Shown here one piece after another: positions 33,702 to 38,792 of a stretch of DNA of 38,792 nucleotides. This DNA is from Methanobacteriota archaeon (lineage in GTDB: Archaea > Thermoplasmatota > Poseidoniia > Poseidoniales > Poseidoniaceae): positions 1 to 38,792 of the forward strand of contig PAZU01000054.1 in NCBI GenBank assembly GCA_002715725.1. Reading direction: 5' to 3'. Every line of letters begins with the position of its first letter. Position 1 is the stretch's first letter. The notes beneath the pieces are model-generated. The model searched no databases, was not told where the DNA came from, and worked only from the letters and a program-made list of their open reading frames with translations. Made by a program: the position numbers and the translations under genes.

Positions 33702-36505
33702 TATTTCCCACCCTCCATGTGCCTCTGCTCTTTTTTAGTCCACGCAGTACCTGCTAATCCGAGGTTATCTAATTGACTGGAATCGGGTTTTACGGAAATC
33801 TTCCAAGTCTCGTCCTGTTCTTCGGGTGGTAATGTTGGATCTAATCCAAATAAAACACCATTTAGATACGGTCCCTCATCCTCCCTTCTCTGTCGACGTG
33901 AGTCTCTTATTTTATGCTCTGCAGACCTTTTAATCAATTTCTTTTGAAGTTCGGAGAAATCCAATCTAGGGACAGGTAAATCTCTCGCATCATCTATCTT
34001 TTCCCTCTTCATCTTCTTGGAAATAGCAGCCCAAACCTTGTCGGGTGTTAACGGAAGGTCGTTTACTCGAACCCCTATTGCATCATACACCGCATTAACC
34101 ACCGCCGGTAAGATTGGAAGAAGAGGACCTTCGCCTGCTTCTTTCGCACCAAATGGGCCCTCAGGGTCACATGATTCGATTATTATTGGAGTTACATTAG
34201 GCATCTCATGGACACTTGGTATTTTGTATTCCAAAAAGTTTGGATTTTGTAAATGACCCGTTCTACCATAGACCATTTGTTCAGACAGGACTTGTCCTAA
34301 GCCCATGTGACAGGAACCGATAATCTGTCCTTCGACCGCTAACGGATTCAGAGCTTTTCCACAATCATGAGCAGCCCAAACATCGGTGCACTTGATCAAT
34401 CCTGTATCAACGTCAACCTCGACCTCTGCAACGTAAGCAGAAAAGGAATAGGCAGGTGCTAGGCCTGCCGCTGCGCCTTTGTGCACTCCACCCATAGGCG
34501 GAGTTCGATAAGCACCACTTGCAATCAATGCCCCAATATCTTCTTGTGATTTATGCAATGCATCCAGATAAGATACACCGATTGTAGGGTCTTTCTTGAA
34601 GTATATCCGCCTGTCATTCAATACCAATTTTTCAGGCGGTAATTCCAACATTTCACCTGCAGCATTCAGAAGTTTTTCACGGATTTCTAAAGCCGCTCCA
34701 ATAGCAGCATTTGCATTCATGAAAGTCACTCTGGAAGAGTAGGAACCTAAGTCGACTGGACTAGTATCGCTTTCATGGGAACGAACATGGACCATTTCTA
34801 ATGGAAGAGCCAAGACTTCTGCAACTACCTGAGCGACCGCTGTACTCGAACCTTGACCAATGTCTGCAGCTCCTGTGTGAACTGTCACTCCTCCATCCAT
34901 ATCGATTTGCAAATGAACTGTTGCATGAGGGAAATTATGAGGGTCCCAGTGAATCGGTAAACCCGAACCAGAAATGAAGAAACCACAGCCAATACCAATT
35001 CCTTTACCAATTGGTAATTTACGGAATTTTTCATCCCAATTACTTCCTTCTCTAACCCTTTCAAGCGCTTGACGCATCCCATTCGAGGTTATTCTAAATC
35101 CAGTTATTGTTTTAGAGTGAGGTGGCAATAAATTTGCTAAACGGAGGTCGATAGGATCTACCTGTAATTTTTCTGCAATGTCATCAAGTCCTACTTCTAT
35201 TGCACACCTTGTGTTTACTGCTCCATGGCCCCTCATTGCACCACTGGCAGGCTTGTTCGTCCACACTCGGGCTCCAGTATAGTGGAAAGACCCAAGTTCA
35301 TATGGCGCTGTTGCTAGAACACCATTGTAGTAAGATGTAACGTGTCCAAATGAAGCAAAGCCCCCTCCATCAATCAGTGCATCGATTTCAAAACCAGAAA
35401 TTTTTGCATCATCATTTGCATTTATTTTCACTTCAATGTGTGAAGGATGTCTTCCACGGTTTACCCAGAATACCTCTTCCCTGTCAAATGTTATTCGAAC
35501 TGGCCTACCTGCCTTTCTCGCCAAAATTGCAGCGCACATTTCATGAGGGAAAGGGTCGGATTTTCCGCCAAATCCTCCACCCACAAATGTGCGTATGACA
35601 TTGATTTGGTGCATGGGGACTTCAAGTACGGTGGCTAATGCTCTGTGAGCATAATGAGGTACCTGCTGAGGAGTATACAACTGTAAACGTCCGTTAGAAT
35701 CCCAATGAGCGACGACTGCGTGAGGCTCTGTGAATCCATGATTGACTCCCATGAATTTCCACTTTCCGTTGTGAAATGCCTTTGTGGTATCTTCGAGGCT
35801 CTCTCGGTCCCCGAATTCTTGGAAGACTCTTTTTTGAACATTAGTCGAACCAATATGGTATGGACCCCGCCAATGGATAGGTTCGTCGACATCAAGAAGC
35901 CCTTTCTTAGGGTCGTGAATCGCGTCAAGTACCTCGTACTCAACCTCTATGAGCGCTGCTGCTTGACGTGCCGTTTCTTCATCGGTTGCAGCAACACATG
36001 CCACCAAATCCCCTACGTGTCTAACCTTCTCAACAGCCATCGCATGCTCGTCCTTTGTTACTGGCAAAACCCCAAATTTGCTTGGAGCATCTACGCCAGT
36101 TGATACAGCTATAACTCCAGGTAATTCTTCCGCTTTTGTCGTATCAATACTTTTCACTTTAGCATAGTGATAAGGAGATCTGACTATCCTTCCAATTATT
36201 TCGTTTGGTAACCTAATATCGTCACCATACCACGCTTGTCCCGTGACTTTAGCATTCGCATCAACTAGAGGGGTTCTTTTTCCAACCGTAGTTCCAGTAC
36301 GAAAACTATCATGTGAGTGAGCACCTGCTGGTTGAGGTTCATTACCGCCTTCAAGCTCAGGAATAAATTCTAAATCACGCTCAGCCATTTCGGGCCTAGA
36401 ACCTCCAGAACCAGGAGGATTAAATCTTAATTTTCCTGCAACTCTCTTGCCATCGACACGAACGTCCTTGTTCATACCAGCCTGCTGAACGTAATCCTTG
36501 CTCAT
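33701..36505 (-). CDS. Molybdenum hydroxylase large (molybdopterin-binding) subunit, xanthine dehydrogenase family
   Basis: 934 aa; TPLVDANAKVTGQAWYGDDIRLPNEIIGRIVRSPYHYA, VGGGFGGKSDPFPHEMCAAILA, GAMRGHGAVN, GPFGAKEAGEGPLLPILPAVVNAVYDAIG. Confidence 0.95.
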   Translation of the reverse strand: MSKDYVQQAGMNKDVRVDGKRVAGKLRFNPPGSGGSRPEMAERDLEFIPELEGGNEPQPAGAHSHDSFRTGTTVGKRTPLVDANAKVTGQAWYGDDIRLPNEIIGRIVRSPYHYAKVKSIDTTKAEELPGVIAVSTGVDAPSKFGVLPVTKDEHAMAVEKVRHVGDLVACVAATDEETARQAAALIEVEYEVLDAIHDPKKGLLDVDEPIHWRGPYHIGSTNVQKRVFQEFGDRESLEDTTKAFHNGKWKFMGVNHGFTEPHAVVAHWDSNGRLQLYTPQQVPHYAHRALATVLEVPMHQINVIRTFVGGGFGGKSDPFPHEMCAAILARKAGRPVRITFDREEVFWVNRGRHPSHIEVKINANDDAKISGFEIDALIDGGGFASFGHVTSYYNGVLATAPYELGSFHYTGARVWTNKPASGAMRGHGAVNTRCAIEVGLDDIAEKLQVDPIDLRLANLLPPHSKTITGFRITSNGMRQALERVREGSNWDEKFRKLPIGKGIGIGCGFFISGSGLPIHWDPHNFPHATVHLQIDMDGGVTVHTGAADIGQGSSTAVAQVVAEVLALPLEMVHVRSHESDTSPVDLGSYSSRVTFMNANAAIGAALEIREKLLNAAGEMLELPPEKLVLNDRRIYFKKDPTIGVSYLDALHKSQEDIGALIASGAYRTPPMGGVHKGAAAGLAPAYSFSAYVAEVEVDVDTGLIKCTDVWAAHDCGKALNPLAVEGQIIGSCHMGLGQVLSEQMVYGRTGHLQNPNFLEYKIPSVHEMPNVTPIIIESCDPEGPFGAKEAGEGPLLPILPAVVNAVYDAIGVRVNDLPLTPDKVWAAISKKMKREKIDDARDLPVPRLDFSELQKKLIKRSAEHKIRDSRRQRREDEGPYLNGVLFGLDPTLPPEEQDETWKISVKPDSSQLDNLGLAGTAWTKKEQRHMEGGK

Positions 36506-36513
36506 GCTGACAC

Positions 36514-37101
36514 CTACATTTCTGGACCATCAGGGTGGGGGTCTGAATGTGCTGCATTGTTCGAGGTAACAGCATCGGCCTCTCCCCTATGAATTGCAGC
36601 AGCTGCTTGAATTGATTGTACTATTTGTTGGTACCCAGTGCATCTGCACAAGTTGCCTTCGATAGCGCAGGAAATTTCCTTTTCTGTAGGGTTAGCATTA
36701 TTGTTTAGAAGTGCTTGTGACGCTACAAGAAAACCCGGAGTGCAGAAACCACATTGTGACCCACCATGTTCTGCAAAACACTGCTGTATTGGCGCTAAGT
36801 GTGAGCCATTTGCCAATCCTTCTACGGTTGTTATTTCACAGCCATTGACCTCATGAGCCATGGTTAGACATGAAAGTCGAGGTACTCCATCAATCATTAC
36901 GGTGCAACAACCACAGGTACCCATATCGCAGCCTCGCTTAACACCAAGGCACCCTGTCTTGTCTCTCAAAACATCCAGTAATATCGAATTTGACTTTGCG
37001 ATGACTTCATGTTTTTGCCCATTAACTTCGGCAGACCACACTTTAGAAGTCGCTGCTGGAATCATAGAAACATGCTCTTCTCCGACCATCTCTAACGCCA
37101 A
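36514..37101 (-). CDS. Molybdenum hydroxylase [2Fe-2S] small subunit
   Basis: 195 aa; GCLGVKRGCDMGTCGCCTVMIDG, QCGFCTPGFLVASQALL, EGNLCRCTGYQQIVQSI. Confidence 0.95.
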   Translation of the reverse strand: MALEMVGEEHVSMIPAATSKVWSAEVNGQKHEVIAKSNSILLDVLRDKTGCLGVKRGCDMGTCGCCTVMIDGVPRLSCLTMAHEVNGCEITTVEGLANGSHLAPIQQCFAEHGGSQCGFCTPGFLVASQALLNNNANPTEKEISCAIEGNLCRCTGYQQIVQSIQAAAAIHRGEADAVTSNNAAHSDPHPDGPEM

Positions 37102-37179
37102 CTAAAGGGGGGGAGTATGAATCACCCTTTCAGCATTGGCACTAAATAATCGTAAAATCTACCCTCAAAATAGAATCTT

Positions 37180-38556
37180 TTACTCTCTTCGAAGACCGAC
37201 TGCTGTGAAATCTTCTTTTCCTGCTGCCGGTTCATTCCAATCGTTATCTCCCGGTAAGATTAGGCCGTCACCAATTCGAACTAAATCCGCAGCTAGAAGT
37301 TGTTGCTCTTTGCACAAATTCTCCCAATCGAAAGAGGGATTGCGCCACTTAGCCCACAATCGCATCCTTCTCCATGAAGATTTACCTTTAGCATATAATT
37401 TAATTTGCAATTTGCCAGATGCAGGCATCCACCATATCATCAAGGGTAAGACCAATAATGTTGGTAAAGCGAATAAGAATTCAATGATCATACTATAATC
37501 CGCAAGCCCTGCAATTGGGCTTGAATCGGATAACAGCGCCCAAGTAAATGCTCCTGCGGAAATGAGCCACCAAAATGGATAGACCGCAATTGCTGTGTAC
37601 AATTTCAATGCGCCGCGGCTAGTTTCTTTCATCTTGCGTCCAAATATTCTGTCAACACTGACTACGAAAAGGAAGGGCGGGAAAGAGCCAACAATTGCAC
37701 TGAAAGTGACAAAACCTACCATGAAAGACCAAGCGAATAACCAAAGGAAAATAGATTTTGCAAAGCCTGCATTTGTTACTGACTTTGGCCTAGAATCAAC
37801 ATGATGTGGTTTGAGGTCTAATGATGATAATTTCGACATATGTTTCCTTGTTCTTGATTCCAATTGTTGGCACTTTTTTTCATCATTATTTGCAAGCCAT
37901 TCCCAAGCAGCGCGAACCCTTCGTGCACCAATTACTCCTTGCCCATATGTTGCTAACTTTTCTAACTCAGGGTTTTGTCTTCTTCTCTCCGCACGGATAA
38001 TTGAACGCGCTTCCCATATCAACTCTCTATCTTTCCAATCATCCCTAGAGAGAGATGCTCTAGAAATTTCACCAGAGATAATTGCGCTCAAATCTTCAAC
38101 GGTGCCTTCAACTTCAATCGGTCTTTCGACAGTTAAGGCCACTCTTTCACGGAAGGTCCTTCTTCGGCTGTAATGAATGCCCACCGGTATAATCACTGGA
38201 CGGTTTTGTGATGACAACTCGCAAGCCTTCAAAGCAATTCTTGCAGCATTGTCTTGAATTTCTTTAGACTTGGGTGAAGTATGCGACTCTCCTTCTGGAA
38301 AGACGACTACATTCTTTCCTGATGCTACTGAAGATGCTATTTGTTCTAATTCTTCATCATCGTTGATCAATCCATTGAATTTTACTTGTTCGCCAGGTAA
38401 TAGTCCCTGAGTGAGCATGTTGTCAAATAAACCACCAGGGTGCCAAGAGACGATGATTGCCCCTCTATCAGAAGGTAGGTTTTCTACATCGATTACAGTA
38501 ATCTCACGAAACCAAGTAGACATCAAAACTCGGCTGAACCAGTTTTGAAGCCCCAT
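37180..38556 (-). CDS. PlsC-like 1-acyl-sn-glycerol-3-phosphate acyltransferase domain with C-terminal membrane domain
   Basis: VSWHPGGLFDNMLTQ (H-x5-D), VVVFPEGESHTSPK, VIIPVGIHYSRRR; 3-4 C-terminal TMs; likely start MGLQNW at 38556 rather than 38625. Confidence 0.85.
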   Translation of the reverse strand: MGLQNWFSRVLMSTWFREITVIDVENLPSDRGAIIVSWHPGGLFDNMLTQGLLPGEQVKFNGLINDDEELEQIASSVASGKNVVVFPEGESHTSPKSKEIQDNAARIALKACELSSQNRPVIIPVGIHYSRRRTFRERVALTVERPIEVEGTVEDLSAIISGEISRASLSRDDWKDRELIWEARSIIRAERRRQNPELEKLATYGQGVIGARRVRAAWEWLANNDEKKCQQLESRTRKHMSKLSSLDLKPHHVDSRPKSVTNAGFAKSIFLWLFAWSFMVGFVTFSAIVGSFPPFLFVVSVDRIFGRKMKETSRGALKLYTAIAVYPFWWLISAGAFTWALLSDSSPIAGLADYSMIIEFLFALPTLLVLPLMIWWMPASGKLQIKLYAKGKSSWRRMRLWAKWRNPSFDWENLCKEQQLLAADLVRIGDGLILPGDNDWNEPAAGKEDFTAVGLRRE

Positions 38557-38655
38557 ATCGGCCCCTGTCAAGTTTTGGTTTTGACTTCTATGCCGATTTC
38601 CCCTAGAAACATAGGGTTCAAACACTATTGCTTGGTCGCGCGGAGCGCGGTGAAG

Positions 38656-38792
38656 ATGATGAGCGGTATTAGACGGAGTTTCAGCTTATTCGGCCTGTTG
38701 ATTCTAGTGGCACCTCTAGTTGTTGCGACTATTCCTGTTTCAGCAGATATCAATGAAGATAACGAGCCTCAAGGATGGTGGACTGAAACCAC
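38656..38792 (+). CDS. 5' end of a secreted protein, truncated by the window end
   Basis: MMSGIRRSFSLFGLLILVAPLVVATIPVSADINEDNEPQGWWTET...; clear signal peptide. Confidence 0.65.
   Translation, partial: MMSGIRRSFSLFGLLILVAPLVVATIPVSADINEDNEPQGWWTET

Noticed and set aside
38601-38649. Two small hairpins (CCCTA...TAGGG and CGCGC-GGA-GCGCG) between the acyltransferase and the last gene
   Set aside because: 5-bp stems are too short to claim a function without comparative data.
1-38792. Prophage, transposon or defence island
   Set aside because: I found no integrase, transposase, restriction, toxin-antitoxin or CRISPR signatures in the translations; the content is mainly housekeeping, envelope and redox genes.

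Overview
This window looks like compact, AT-leaning archaeal DNA. The gene content suggests a Marine Group II / Poseidoniales-type euryarchaeon: Rpo6/RpoK, PurP, archaeal GHMP shikimate kinase, DHQ synthase II, a Bat-type HTH regulator and heme A synthesis genes. That taxon is an inference; no 16S or ribosomal marker was seen. I can support about 30 protein-coding genes and one tRNA-Ser(GCU). I see no CRISPR array, transposase or phage module. Recognisable modules are: (i) three consecutive KaiC/RecA-like genes, only one with an intact P-loop, downstream of a membrane-anchored lamin-tail-like protein and divergent from a 983-aa surface protein; (ii) heme O/heme A synthases beside a thioredoxin-like membrane protein; (iii) rpo6, tryptophan 2,3-dioxygenase and purP; (iv) an ER/E-rich coiled-coil protein with two near-identical DUF2135/YfaP-like domains; (v) an ABC/FtsX exporter divergent from a Bat-type HTH regulator; (vi) a shikimate operon (aldolase, DHQ synthase II, shikimate kinase, chorismate synthase) overlapping aspartate kinase; (vii) a MoxR/DUF58/DUF4350-like cluster; (viii) a three-subunit molybdenum hydroxylase with the extra cysteine loop of 4-hydroxybenzoyl-CoA reductase; (ix) a PlsC-like acyltransferase. 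The KaiC triad and the duplicated-domain coiled-coil protein look most likely to be undescribed. All family assignments are by eye from the translations, without database searches.
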